Assembly (NCBI GenBank): GCA_026390935.1
Contig: JAPLEZ010000071.1
Coordinates: 1 to 52,565 of the forward strand
DNA length: 52,565 nucleotides
Reading direction: 5' to 3'
From: Bacteroidota bacterium
GTDB taxonomy: Bacteria; Bacteroidota; Bacteroidia; Flavobacteriales_C; GCA-002722245
The notes beneath the pieces are model-generated. The model was not told the DNA's origin. It saw only the letters and a program-made list of their open reading frames with translations, and searched no databases. How positions within the stretch are numbered: the stretch's first letter is position 1; the number at the start of each line of letters is the position of its first letter. Made by a program: the position numbers and the translations under genes. This document shows, in pieces, positions 24,979-33,738 of the stretch.

Positions 24979-27285
24979 ATGCAAGCTCTCGAAAAAGTAA
25001 AGTCGTTTTTCCTTTACCTCTGGAAAAAGAAAATATATCGCTACTCTATCCTCTCTGTTGTGTTTTTGTACCTGGTCGTGCAATACAATTTTTTGTGGTT
25101 GGTTGGAAACATGCCATCTGTTAGTGAACTGAAGGATCCGGATCTTCCGGTGGCTTCGGAAATATACGCTGCCGACGGACAATTGATTGGAAAGTTTTTT
25201 AGAGAAAATCGCTCTTCTGTAGATATGAAAAGCATCAATCCTGTTTTTTACAAAGGATTGGTGGCCACCGAAGATGTTCGTTTTTACGATCACACAGGTA
25301 TTGACTGGAAGGCCAACGGCGCCATTTTTTGGTACATGATCAAAGGCGACAAACGTGGCGGTAGCACCATCACACAGCAGCTCGCTAAAAATTTATTTAA
25401 AATCCGTAAAGTCAACAAAGGTCTACTCAGCTACATTCCTGGTGTAAAAACCGGAAATGCAAAACTGAAAGAATGGATGACTGCAAAGCGTTTAGAAGAA
25501 AACTACTCCAAGGATGAAATTCTTTTGCTGTACATGAATACCGTTGATTTTGGAAGCAACGCCTTTGGTATCAATACCGCCGCCCGCACCTATTTCAACA
25601 AAACACCAAAACAACTTAGCATTGATGAATGTGCCATATTGATTGGCTTACTCAAAGCAACCACTACTTACAGTCCGGTATTGCATCCCGAAAAATCACT
25701 GGAGCGACGAAACGTAGTGTTATCGCTCATGAAAAAACACAAAGTCATTAGCGATAATGAATTTAAAAAAGCAGTTGAAAAACCCATTGCACTTAACTTT
25801 CACATTGAAAATTCCGAAGACTGCAAAGTGCCGTACGTGCGCTCGGCCGTTGCACGAGAAATTAGTGAATGGTGTAGTGAAAACGGTTATGATATTTATA
25901 GCGATGGCTTGAAGATATACACCACCATCGACATGCGTATGCAGCAGCACGCCGAAGAAGCAGTGAACGAACACATGAAAAGTTTACAACACAAGTTTGA
26001 TGCACAATGGGCCAATCAAAATCCTTGGACCGATTCGAAAAAACAGGAAATACCAGGCTTTTTAGAAAATGCTATCAAGCAAACTGATGCTTATCGAGGT
26101 TTGAAAAAAATGTGGGGAGAAAACGAAGATACCATCATGCATTTTCTTCGTCAGCCTCATCCTTGCGTGATCTACACGCACGACGGATATAAAAAAGAAA
26201 ACATCAGTTCAATGGATTCTTTGGCGCACTACAAAAAAATGTTGCGCTGCGGATTTTTCACCATTGATCCAAACTCCGGATTTATTAAAACCTGGGTGGG
26301 TGGATGGAACTACAAAATCACAAAATTTGATCATATAGTTCAAAGTAAAAGACAACCAGGATCTACTTTCAAACCCTTTGTATATGCTACCGCCTTTGAA
26401 CAAGGCAATGGACCTTGCGACACCCGAGTAGACAAATACATTCGTCATGAATACGACGAAGACGGCGAGCATCACGTGTGGACGCCCCACAACGCTAATC
26501 GTGTTTTTTCATACGACACGCTTACTCTCCGACAAGGTATGGCCACTTCAATCAACAGTATTGCTGTGCAATTGACACTGGAATGCGGACCGAAAAACGT
26601 GGCAGAAACAGCCAAAAACTGCGGAATCAGCAGTCCGCTAGCAACCGTTCCATCCATTGGTTTAGGCTCCAACGACGTTTCCTTATTGGAACTCACCTCC
26701 TCCTACGCTCCTTTTATTAATGGCGGATACAGAGTGAAACCAGTTTTGGTGACGCACATCGTCAATCAAAAAGGAGAAGAAATTGCGCGCTTTACTCAAA
26801 ATAAAGAACGCGCTATCAGCGAAGAAACTGCATGGTTAATGTCGTACATGCTTCGCGGAACAGTTGAAGAAAACGGCGGAACCTCGCAAGCACTTTTTCA
26901 ATATCCTATTTTCGGCAGAAATCAAATGGGCGGAAAAACTGGAACTTCCAACAACTACTCTGATGGTTGGTATGTTGGGGTGACCAGTGAATTGATAGGT
27001 GGAACATGGGTGGGTGCTGAAGATCGCTGTATTCACTTTAAAACCTCTTCTACCGGTGAAGGTATGAGAACTGCCTTGCCTGTATTTGGTTTATTTATGT
27101 CGAAGGTTTACGCCGATAAAAAATGCGCGCTCAAGCCTACGATGTTTCCTAAAGAACCATTTCCCATTGATAAAGCGCACAATTGCAGGGTTTACGTACC
27201 AAGGAAAGACACTGTTGTTGCTGTGGTTGATTCTCTGCAAATCGACGTCAACACTATTGATTCAATTCCAGTTCCTGCAGATTAA
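24979..27285 (+). CDS. Class A penicillin-binding protein (PBP1A-type)
   Basis: This is a bifunctional peptidoglycan synthase anchored by one N-terminal membrane segment (YSILSVVFLYLVVQY, about 22-36). The GT51 glycosyltransferase domain has its catalytic Glu98 in ATEDVRFYDHTG, followed by GGSTITQQLAKNLF and the KDEILLLYMNTVDFG block. The transpeptidase domain has the SxxK motif in PGSTFKPF (Ser462), SIN for SxN, and GGKTGTSNNYSDGWYVG near residue 655. Length 768 is normal. It is probably transcribed alone from its own promoter. Confidence 0.96.
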   Translation: MQALEKVKSFFLYLWKKKIYRYSILSVVFLYLVVQYNFLWLVGNMPSVSELKDPDLPVASEIYAADGQLIGKFFRENRSSVDMKSINPVFYKGLVATEDVRFYDHTGIDWKANGAIFWYMIKGDKRGGSTITQQLAKNLFKIRKVNKGLLSYIPGVKTGNAKLKEWMTAKRLEENYSKDEILLLYMNTVDFGSNAFGINTAARTYFNKTPKQLSIDECAILIGLLKATTTYSPVLHPEKSLERRNVVLSLMKKHKVISDNEFKKAVEKPIALNFHIENSEDCKVPYVRSAVAREISEWCSENGYDIYSDGLKIYTTIDMRMQQHAEEAVNEHMKSLQHKFDAQWANQNPWTDSKKQEIPGFLENAIKQTDAYRGLKKMWGENEDTIMHFLRQPHPCVIYTHDGYKKENISSMDSLAHYKKMLRCGFFTIDPNSGFIKTWVGGWNYKITKFDHIVQSKRQPGSTFKPFVYATAFEQGNGPCDTRVDKYIRHEYDEDGEHHVWTPHNANRVFSYDTLTLRQGMATSINSIAVQLTLECGPKNVAETAKNCGISSPLATVPSIGLGSNDVSLLELTSSYAPFINGGYRVKPVLVTHIVNQKGEEIARFTQNKERAISEETAWLMSYMLRGTVEENGGTSQALFQYPIFGRNQMGGKTGTSNNYSDGWYVGVTSELIGGTWVGAEDRCIHFKTSSTGEGMRTALPVFGLFMSKVYADKKCALKPTMFPKEPFPIDKAHNCRVYVPRKDTVVAVVDSLQIDVNTIDSIPVPAD

Positions 27286-27328
27286 CGCATGAATATAAAA
27301 TATAGGAATTCAATTGTAATTGTGGTAT

Positions 27329-27336
27329 TATTTTTG
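27329..27336 (+). promoter_or_regulatory. Predicted -7 element of the beta-barrel gene at 27378
   Basis: TATTTTTG, a perfect consensus match, lies 41 nt before the start codon. Confidence 0.5.
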
Positions 27337-27377
27337 GAAATCAAGTGCTATTAAACTCATCATTAAAATAAAAAGTC

Positions 27378-28079
27378 ATGAAATTATCGCAACCACTTTT
27401 CTTACTCCTTATTATTTTCAGCACCCAACTTTCCGCACAAAAAAACATTGTAAAATGGCGACCTGCATCATTAGCCTGGAACAGTATTGATTTTTCTTAC
27501 GAAAGAGTGCTTAGCGAAAAAACCTCTTTTGCTGTTAAAGCTGGAGCACTAATACCTGTTGATTTCACCAACGATTTTAATGGCTATAAATCTATTTTCC
27601 AATCTTCAAATAATATGGCAGGTGGATACACCATGACCAGTGGCGCTTATGGCGGTTTTTCTGTACTTCCTGAATTTCGCTATTACACCTCTAAGGATGC
27701 TCCCAACGGATTTTATGTTGCTCCCTACTTAAAATTTTGGAGGGCCGGCATAAGTACTAACGTAAGCAACGACACCACTCACATTGCTTCAGGTATTGGA
27801 GGAAGTATAAATGTACTTGGAGGTGGTGTTGGAATAGGATACCAGTGGTTGATTGGCGATTCATTTACCGTCGACTGGAACTTTATGGGATTAGGAGTTG
27901 ATGCTTACATCCTTAATTTGAACGTAAGTGGCGTAAATGCATTGGGCACAGCTGGAAATATCCAATCGGAATTTGCTGGCGCTAAAGTAACTACTACTTC
28001 CAATTCAGCATCAGTAACTTCTCCAGCACTATTTGCACTTGGATTTAAATCGAATTTCTCAATTGGATACATGTTTTAA
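27378..28079 (+). CDS. Predicted outer-membrane beta-barrel protein (DUF3575-like)
   Basis: A signal peptide (MKLSQPLFLLLIIFSTQLSAQ) is followed by VKWRPASLAWNSIDFSYERV, which resembles the start of DUF3575 and similar small outer-membrane barrels (N-terminal strand, then repeated glycine-rich strands such as GGGVGIGYQWLIG). The final strand ends in Phe (SIGYMF), the usual Bam recognition feature. At 233 residues an 8- to 10-strand barrel is plausible. A terminator follows. Ligand or function is unknown. Confidence 0.75.
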   Translation: MKLSQPLFLLLIIFSTQLSAQKNIVKWRPASLAWNSIDFSYERVLSEKTSFAVKAGALIPVDFTNDFNGYKSIFQSSNNMAGGYTMTSGAYGGFSVLPEFRYYTSKDAPNGFYVAPYLKFWRAGISTNVSNDTTHIASGIGGSINVLGGGVGIGYQWLIGDSFTVDWNFMGLGVDAYILNLNVSGVNALGTAGNIQSEFAGAKVTTTSNSASVTSPALFALGFKSNFSIGYMF

Positions 28080-28098
28080 AAAACAATTGAATTAAATG

Positions 28099-28133
28099 AA
28101 ACTCCCATCTCCGAAAGAAGTGGGAGTTTTTAT
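28099..28133 (+). terminator. Terminator after the beta-barrel gene
   Basis: AAACTCCCA / TGGGAGTTT with a 13-nt loop is followed by TTTATTTT. Confidence 0.8.
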
Positions 28134-28230
28134 TTTGCCAAAAATCACCACACAAAATGAAGTAAAAAAAGACAATGTTTTATATGCCTCCAAATATGTC
28201 CAAGAGATAATTCAGAACAAAAAAAGTAAT

Positions 28231-28641
28231 CTATTTTATAAATACTTTGTCTTGAAGTCCGCCGTTGATAAATGCAACAAGTAAGGTCAGCGGAATTCCA
28301 AAAATCTGTCCGAAAACCATTAGAAGAAATCCTCCTTTAAGCATATCAATAATTGTATAATCAATATTAGTCATGCTTAACAGCATTCCATAAATAAAGA
28401 GAAAAACGAGCATACTAATATAAAACACCAATATTTTATAAAGCCAATCCTGCTTGCGGTTTAAAAAGAAGTATTGAATTATTATCAATGGAATTGCACA
28501 AATCCATGACTGCAGCATACCTTTTGAAAAGAACTCTTCATCGTCACCAAAAAAATACAGCAGAGCTAATGAAATCAACACGAAATTTAAGATGAAGAAA
28601 TTTAGAAATTGTTTAGTGTAATAGTACTTCCGTATATTCAT
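28231..28641 (-). CDS. Small polytopic membrane protein of unknown function
   Basis: The 136 residues contain four predicted membrane segments (LNFFILNFVLISLALLYFF, WICAIPLIIIQYFFL, ILVFYISMLVFLFIYGMLL, GGFLLMVFGQIFGIPLTLLV). The start ATG overlaps the stop of the lipocalin gene as ATGA, so the two are translationally coupled and this is the last gene of a three-gene operon. No family is recognised. Confidence 0.7.
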   Translation of the reverse strand: MNIRKYYYTKQFLNFFILNFVLISLALLYFFGDDEEFFSKGMLQSWICAIPLIIIQYFFLNRKQDWLYKILVFYISMLVFLFIYGMLLSMTNIDYTIIDMLKGGFLLMVFGQIFGIPLTLLVAFINGGLQDKVFIK

Positions 28642-29108
28642 TTTAATTCCACCAGCGTATTCACATGTTTTTTCAAAATGCTATCAGCGAGCATTTTACT
28701 TTTTATTTCTTCCAACACTTTTGCGTCTAAAGGTTTATTCCTGCTGATGATGTCCACGCCTTCCGGAGTAAATATTGTTTTAGAAAACCAAATGACAGCC
28801 CATTGATTTTGTTCGTCCTTCAACTTGATTTCCCAATTACTTTTTGCAATGGCCAGCCAACCTTTTCCTTGCCAGGTAAAGGCTTTATTGTTGGTGGGAT
28901 TTAAATAATCGAAACCCGAAATACTTTTTGATTTTCCATTTTCAAGATAAGTGACTTCATCCAAAAGAATGATCTCTCCCTTTTTTTCGGCAATGGCGTA
29001 ATTAAATTGAGGATTGGTTTTGGAACCTTCCAACCAAAGCGGAAAGTTGCTGGAAACCACAAACCAAGTACCGGCAAGAATGGCGAAAATGGAATTGAAA
29101 CTACTCAT
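28638..29108 (-). CDS. Lipocalin-like protein
   Basis: The first residues carry the lipocalin signature pattern GTWFVVSSNFPLWLEGSKTN (the G-x-W at the first strand), followed by eight antiparallel strand-like segments, including a YLNPTNNKAFTWQGKGWLAI block and the final helix-like KMLADSILKKHV. Lipocalins bind small hydrophobic molecules in a barrel. The short hydrophobic N-terminus (SIFAILAGTWFVV) merges with the first strand and is not a convincing signal peptide. The start overlaps the upstream MORN gene by 8 bp. Ligand unknown. Confidence 0.72.
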   Translation of the reverse strand: MSSFNSIFAILAGTWFVVSSNFPLWLEGSKTNPQFNYAIAEKKGEIILLDEVTYLENGKSKSISGFDYLNPTNNKAFTWQGKGWLAIAKSNWEIKLKDEQNQWAVIWFSKTIFTPEGVDIISRNKPLDAKVLEEIKSKMLADSILKKHVNTLVELK

Positions 29109-29952
29109 TCACCACCTGTACTACTTTCCCTCCTTTATAAATTAGGGTTTTAGTAATTTTTCCATTGGTGCCATATTGAAATACTTTTCCGTCCACCAAA
29201 GCTCCGTTTTCAAACAAGCCCTCTCTGGCAACTCTACCTTCTCTATCTTTCAACTGATACATTCCATTGCCATCAAAAACACCAACTTCAAATTTTTCTT
29301 TTGTCGCTTCTTTTACCGGCTCTTCCTTCACTTCCAATTTGGTGTCGGAAGCAGTTTTATTAATTGGATTTTTTCTATCGTACTCTTTACTTGCCTGGGC
29401 ATCCATATTGCCTTGCTGGTAAATTTTTTCTGATTTCAAATCACCGTTTTCATAGTACTCTTTAATGGAACCATTCTCTTTACCATTAATCCACTCGCCA
29501 CTGATTCTTACTTTTCCATTTTCGTAATAGTACTTTTGCTCACCAGTTCTATTGCCTGAATTGTTGTAATTCCATTCATTGGCCAGCTGTCCATTTTCAT
29601 AGTAGAATTTGTAAACACCAATCCATTGTCCGTTTTTCCAAGTACCTTCTTCTTTCTTATTACCATTTGGATAATAAAAAACAGCAGGACCATTAGGTAA
29701 ATTTCTTTGATAAGTGAGTTGCTCCTTTACTTTTTCGTTATTGAAATAGTGCAACCATTTGCCGTCTTTAAGATTGTCAACATAATCACCCTCTTCTACT
29801 TTTTGATCGGCTCTGTATCCTGCAAGTTTTTTGTCTTGATTTAAAAACACCCAATGTCCTTGTTTCAATTTGTTTTGATCAACAACATTTTGCGCACTCA
29901 TAAGCGAATGGCACCCAAGAAACATCACAAAAATCAACCCTTTTTTCATCAT
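29101..29952 (-). CDS. Secreted YwqK-family MORN-repeat protein
   Basis: A signal peptide (MMKKGLIFVMFLGCHSLMSAQ) precedes six or more MORN-like repeats with the x-Y-x-NG-x2-x-E-x-x-Y pattern (VFYYPNGNKKEEGTW, KFYYENGQLANEWNY, KYYYENGKVRISGEW, KEYYENGDLKSEKIY) and a later half-repeat region. YwqK proteins are often labelled antitoxins, but exported MORN proteins like this are common in Bacteroidota and no toxin gene is beside it. It leads a three-gene operon with a lipocalin-like and a four-helix membrane protein. Confidence 0.82.
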   Translation of the reverse strand: MMKKGLIFVMFLGCHSLMSAQNVVDQNKLKQGHWVFLNQDKKLAGYRADQKVEEGDYVDNLKDGKWLHYFNNEKVKEQLTYQRNLPNGPAVFYYPNGNKKEEGTWKNGQWIGVYKFYYENGQLANEWNYNNSGNRTGEQKYYYENGKVRISGEWINGKENGSIKEYYENGDLKSEKIYQQGNMDAQASKEYDRKNPINKTASDTKLEVKEEPVKEATKEKFEVGVFDGNGMYQLKDREGRVAREGLFENGALVDGKVFQYGTNGKITKTLIYKGGKVVQVVNE

Positions 29953-30163
29953 AACAATTTTTTCCTCAAGGCAACCATCAACTAAGGAGTCGGATGGGAT
30001 TTAATAACCAAAAGTTAATTCAGTGCATAATTTTAGGAATTAAATCCATGCAACACAAATTTAGTTAATCACAAACGAAAGTGAATAAATACGAATTTCT
30101 CTTATTTACCAAGGCTTTAAAAGACATATAAACCTTAATAAGATTTACATTATTGCACCAGAA

Positions 30164-31669
30164 TTACGAAGTCTGCATTTGTTGCTGAAAGGCAAGCTCA
30201 ATAAATTCGGCCGGATGCGTAATGGCAACCATCACCGAAACGTTCATGTAGCCATTTAAAATATCCTGCCCTGTCATCGTTGATCCTAAGCCCACCGACA
30301 CATTAAAAGCATCCGCAGGTTGAGCTCCAGCTAACGCTCCTTCTTTCCAAAGATTCGTCAAGAAATTTTCTATCATACTTTTTACCGTTGCCCAAGTATT
30401 GGTGTCGTTGGCTTCGAACACGTATGCCTGCATCGCTGCTTTAATGGATTGTTCAATCATGATCAAAGTTCGACGAACATTGATATAGCGATAGTCATTA
30501 CTGTTGCCGTCGAGAGTACGTGCACCCCAAACCAAAATTCCTCTTCCAGCAAACGATCGAATGGCATTAATTGCTTTTCCGTCCAACGGAACATTAAGAT
30601 CTCCCTGTGTTGCATCATTGATATTAACAACAGGTGATACCACTGCACTTATCCCAACGTTTGCCGGAGCTTTAAAAACTCCCTCAGCATTATCCACTGT
30701 ATTAATTAGTCCGGCAATGGCTGGCGTTATTGGCAAGCAATTTATCTTATGTACAATAGTGCTTATTAAGTTATTATAATTAGGAGAAATCAAAAGCAAA
30801 GAATTATGAGCCATAGTTACTTTTTGCTGATCTTGCGGCGACATACTTAAATAATCACCCGATTGCGGTAAGCCTGCTAAAGCCACACTCACCCTAGCTG
30901 CAATACTCGGATCGGTGTCAACAAGCGCTCCACTAAATCCACCTTCAATATTTAAAAAAGTAATTTGATTAATTTCCACAATAGTGGTGTTCACCCAAGG
31001 ATAATACGCAGCGCCATAACTTAACGATGGAGAAGAAATGTTTGTCCTAAATTCAGCTGTAACATCAATTGATTTGCCTGAGCCGCCGTAAACATCCAAC
31101 AAAGCAATTCTGCTTTGCACAATTCCACAATGATCAATGCTTTTGTTCATCAAACTATAATAATCTTGCTGAGAAAGAAGCAGCGCATCGGGAATTAAAA
31201 TCATTGTTGGCTCTGGATTAGTCAACAAAACAGAAAATACATTCTCCTGATCATTAACAAAATCACTTAGCCTAACGCCATTCACTCCTTCTACTGCAAA
31301 AGTCCCAACCGACATTACATAACACGTTCCTCCTCCATTTTGATAAAAAAGTTGAATGCTGTTGTACAAATAAAACTGAGTATTGGTATTTACATTTAGT
31401 GAATAGTCAATGTTATTTAATTGAACATCACTCGCTTCTCCCTCTTTATTTAATGCATAAACGGCATTGGAAGCTTCACCAAAAAGAGCTATAAAATCAG
31501 TCATCGACTGAATTTCTATTACTTGATTTTTCAGCGATTTCCCATTGTAGACATTCCTTTTAGTATAGCCAATAAATACGGGCAATGCTGTTGGAACTTG
31601 AACCACCGAATTAGGAAAAGCATTGATTTCATTGATGTATACTCCAGGGGTGCTAATATTAAGAGACAT
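30164..31669 (-). CDS. Contractile tail sheath protein (phage/extracellular contractile injection type), solitary
   Basis: The N-terminus STPGVYINEINAFPNSVVQV and FIGYT block are hallmarks of eCIS/phage sheath subunits, and the C-terminal domain (GRGILVWGARTL, DYRYINVRRTLIMIEQSI, VFEANDTNTWATVKSMIENF) is the conserved sheath core that polymerises around a tube. The 501-residue length includes one variable inserted domain. In phage tails, PVC/Afp particles and T6SS-like systems, sheath subunits are encoded with tube, baseplate, spike and ATPase genes. None of those is found in this window; its neighbours are a MORN operon and a U32 peptidase. Expression seems independent: it has its own upstream region containing a 10-bp perfect inverted repeat. 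Confidence 0.9.
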   Translation of the reverse strand: MSLNISTPGVYINEINAFPNSVVQVPTALPVFIGYTKRNVYNGKSLKNQVIEIQSMTDFIALFGEASNAVYALNKEGEASDVQLNNIDYSLNVNTNTQFYLYNSIQLFYQNGGGTCYVMSVGTFAVEGVNGVRLSDFVNDQENVFSVLLTNPEPTMILIPDALLLSQQDYYSLMNKSIDHCGIVQSRIALLDVYGGSGKSIDVTAEFRTNISSPSLSYGAAYYPWVNTTIVEINQITFLNIEGGFSGALVDTDPSIAARVSVALAGLPQSGDYLSMSPQDQQKVTMAHNSLLLISPNYNNLISTIVHKINCLPITPAIAGLINTVDNAEGVFKAPANVGISAVVSPVVNINDATQGDLNVPLDGKAINAIRSFAGRGILVWGARTLDGNSNDYRYINVRRTLIMIEQSIKAAMQAYVFEANDTNTWATVKSMIENFLTNLWKEGALAGAQPADAFNVSVGLGSTMTGQDILNGYMNVSVMVAITHPAEFIELAFQQQMQTS

Positions 31670-31680
31670 AATTTTTAAGT

Positions 31681-31717
31681 TAAAAGATTAGGTAAGCGAA
31701 CTTAACAATCTTTTAAT
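31681..31717. repeat. Perfect 10-bp inverted repeat just upstream of the sheath gene
   Basis: TTAAAAGATT (31681-31690) and AATCTTTTAA (31708-31717) are exact reverse complements with a 17-bp spacer, 11 nt upstream of the sheath start codon on the minus strand. It could be an operator or a 5'-UTR hairpin. The divergently transcribed U32 gene starts 73 bp away. Confidence 0.6.
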
Positions 31718-31790
31718 GATTTGAGAATAAGAACCAAAAAACAACTTCCCACTTGCGATAGTTCATTATTTATCAGACCTTTGCAAGCTC

Positions 31791-33650
31791 ATGAAGAAGA
31801 AAATTGAAATACTCGCTCCCGCAAAAGATTTAGTTCATGGCATGGCTGCCATTGATGCCGGAGCCGACGCTGTATACGTTGGCGCGCCTATGTTTGGCGC
31901 ACGTTCCAACGCCACCAACTCCATTGAAGATGTTGCTGCCTTGGTAAAATACGCTCACTTATTTAAGGCTCAAGTTTTCGTAGTGATCAACACTATTTTG
32001 TACGATAATGAGCTGGAAACTTGTCGTAAAATGATTTATGAATTGTACGATATTGGCGTTGATGCGCTCATCGTGCAAGACATGGCCCTGCTGGAAATGG
32101 ACTTACCTCCTATTACCATTCACGCTAGTACACAAGCCAACAACAGAGACCCTAAACACGTTAAATTTTTAGCCGATGCAGGTATCAAACGTGTGGTATT
32201 GGCTCGAGAACTGAATTTACATCAAATAAAAGAAATAAGCGCTGCAACTGATGTGGAGCTGGAATTCTTTGTAACTGGCGCACTATGCGTGTCCTTTAGC
32301 GGAAACTGTTACATGAGCGTTGCCAACGGAGAACGCAGTGCCAATCGCGGATCATGCGCACAAAACTGCCGATTGGCTTACAACTTAATCGACGGAAAAG
32401 GTGAAACTTTAATTTCCAACAGTCATCTTTTGTCTATCAAAGATTTTGATGTGACCGATGAAGTTCCTCAACTGATTGAAGCTGGTATCACTTCATTTAA
32501 AATTGAAGGTCGACTGAAAGACATGGTATACGTTAAAAACAACGTGTCCTACCTTCGTAAAAAATTAGATTCCTTTTTAGAAGGCAACGATAAATACACC
32601 AAGGCATCATCGGGAAAAACCACTTATATATTTGAGTCGGCTTTAGATCGTAGTTTCAACAGAGGCTACACCGATTATTTCGTCAACGAAAGAAAAACAA
32701 AAATTGGTTCTTGGGAAAGTCCGAAATCGAAAGGACAATTGATTGGTAACCTCATTGAAACCAAAGGAAATGCCTATGTTATTGAAAATGCACATCAGCT
32801 CAACAACGGAGATGGCTTGTATTTCTTGAACGATGAAGGAATTGCTGATGGCGTTTTAGTCAATAAAGTAGAGGGCAATAAAGTGTATCCTAACGCCATG
32901 AAAATGATCGCGAAAGGAACTGCGATTTATCGCAACAGCGATTCAGCTTTCAACAAACTTGTAGAACGTGAAGACAGTGCCGTGCGAAAAATCAGCACTT
33001 CACTTTTATTAAGCGAAACCGAAAACGGATTCCAATTGTTGGCTACAGATGAAGACGGACACCAAAGTTCATTTTCAATTGTACATGCCAAGGAAAAAAC
33101 AAAAACAGGGGAATCCATTGCCACCAACATAAAAGCACAATTACAAAAAACCGGCAACACGCCTTATAACGCTGATGAAATTGAAATTCAGTTTTCGGAA
33201 AACTGGTTTCTTCCAATTTCAAAAATCAATGAATTAAGAAGAACGGTGTACGAACAACTCACTGAAATAAGAGTGAGGGATTACGTGCGTCACGAACAAA
33301 AAATTGAAAAAACATCACACCCTTATCCAGTTGCTGATTTGGATTTCACCTACAACGTAGCCAATAAACTAGCCCGTAAATTTTACGAACGCCACGGCGC
33401 CACTAAAATTGAAAAGGCTTTTGAGTTGCAATGGGATCCAGGAAAATCACGTGTGATGGTGACAAAGTACTGCGTGAAATACGAGTTAGGAAAATGCCCT
33501 AAATACAATAAGGACACCATGGGCACCAAATTGCAAGAGCCGCTAACATTGACTCATGGCGATAACGCCTACAAATTAAAATTCAACTGCAAGCCTTGCG
33601 AAATGGAGATTTGGGAGAAGGATGCGGAATTGGAATTTGAAGAGGATTAG
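31791..33650 (+). CDS. U32-family protein, RlhA-like (23S rRNA hydroxylation)
   Basis: This is a full-length two-part U32 protein: an N-terminal TIM-barrel U32 domain (APAKDLVHGMAAIDAGADAV, RVVLARELNL, IKEISAATDVELEFFVTGAL) with the cysteine cluster CVSFSGNCYMS and GSCAQNCRLAY, and a C-terminal DUF3656-like region ending with a second cluster (YCVKYELGKCPKY, NCKPCEM). RlhA, the closest named relative, hydroxylates C2501 of 23S rRNA and needs an iron-sulfur cluster. Despite the family name, peptidase activity is doubtful. Length 619 fits RlhA better than the shorter TrhP. A GACCTTTG element 7 nt before the ATG is a weak promoter candidate. Confidence 0.85.
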   Translation: MKKKIEILAPAKDLVHGMAAIDAGADAVYVGAPMFGARSNATNSIEDVAALVKYAHLFKAQVFVVINTILYDNELETCRKMIYELYDIGVDALIVQDMALLEMDLPPITIHASTQANNRDPKHVKFLADAGIKRVVLARELNLHQIKEISAATDVELEFFVTGALCVSFSGNCYMSVANGERSANRGSCAQNCRLAYNLIDGKGETLISNSHLLSIKDFDVTDEVPQLIEAGITSFKIEGRLKDMVYVKNNVSYLRKKLDSFLEGNDKYTKASSGKTTYIFESALDRSFNRGYTDYFVNERKTKIGSWESPKSKGQLIGNLIETKGNAYVIENAHQLNNGDGLYFLNDEGIADGVLVNKVEGNKVYPNAMKMIAKGTAIYRNSDSAFNKLVEREDSAVRKISTSLLLSETENGFQLLATDEDGHQSSFSIVHAKEKTKTGESIATNIKAQLQKTGNTPYNADEIEIQFSENWFLPISKINELRRTVYEQLTEIRVRDYVRHEQKIEKTSHPYPVADLDFTYNVANKLARKFYERHGATKIEKAFELQWDPGKSRVMVTKYCVKYELGKCPKYNKDTMGTKLQEPLTLTHGDNAYKLKFNCKPCEMEIWEKDAELEFEED

Positions 33651-33660
33651 GTTGTTGATC

Positions 33661-33729
33661 TTGTAGAGACGCAAAATTTTGCGTCTTCAATATGTATATT
33701 TTGAGACGGAAAATCTTCCGTCTCTACAA
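33661..33729. repeat. Double-hairpin repeat bounded by inverted TTGTAGAGACG ends
   Basis: The 69-bp element has terminal inverted repeats TTGTAGAGAC (33661-33670) / GTCTCTACAA (33720-33729). Inside lie two more hairpins: GACGCAAAATTTTGCGTC and GACGGAAAATCTTCCGTC. This is the structure of the GTAGAGACG repeat class seen across many bacterial genomes. It separates two convergent genes (U32 and hrpB) and may serve as a bidirectional terminator. Confidence 0.75.
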
Positions 33730-33738
33730 AACAAAAAA

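Noticed and set aside
28096-28284. Plus-strand 62-codon frame after the beta-barrel gene
   Set aside because: Its first half is the terminator hairpin and its end overlaps the conserved minus-strand membrane protein gene.
29101-29952. Toxin-antitoxin system based on the YwqK label
   Set aside because: The protein has a signal peptide and MORN repeats, and the neighbouring genes encode a lipocalin and a membrane protein, not a toxin.
30164-31669. Prophage
   Set aside because: Only a sheath gene is present; no integrase, capsid, portal, terminase, tube or lysis gene, and flanking genes are ordinary chromosomal ones.
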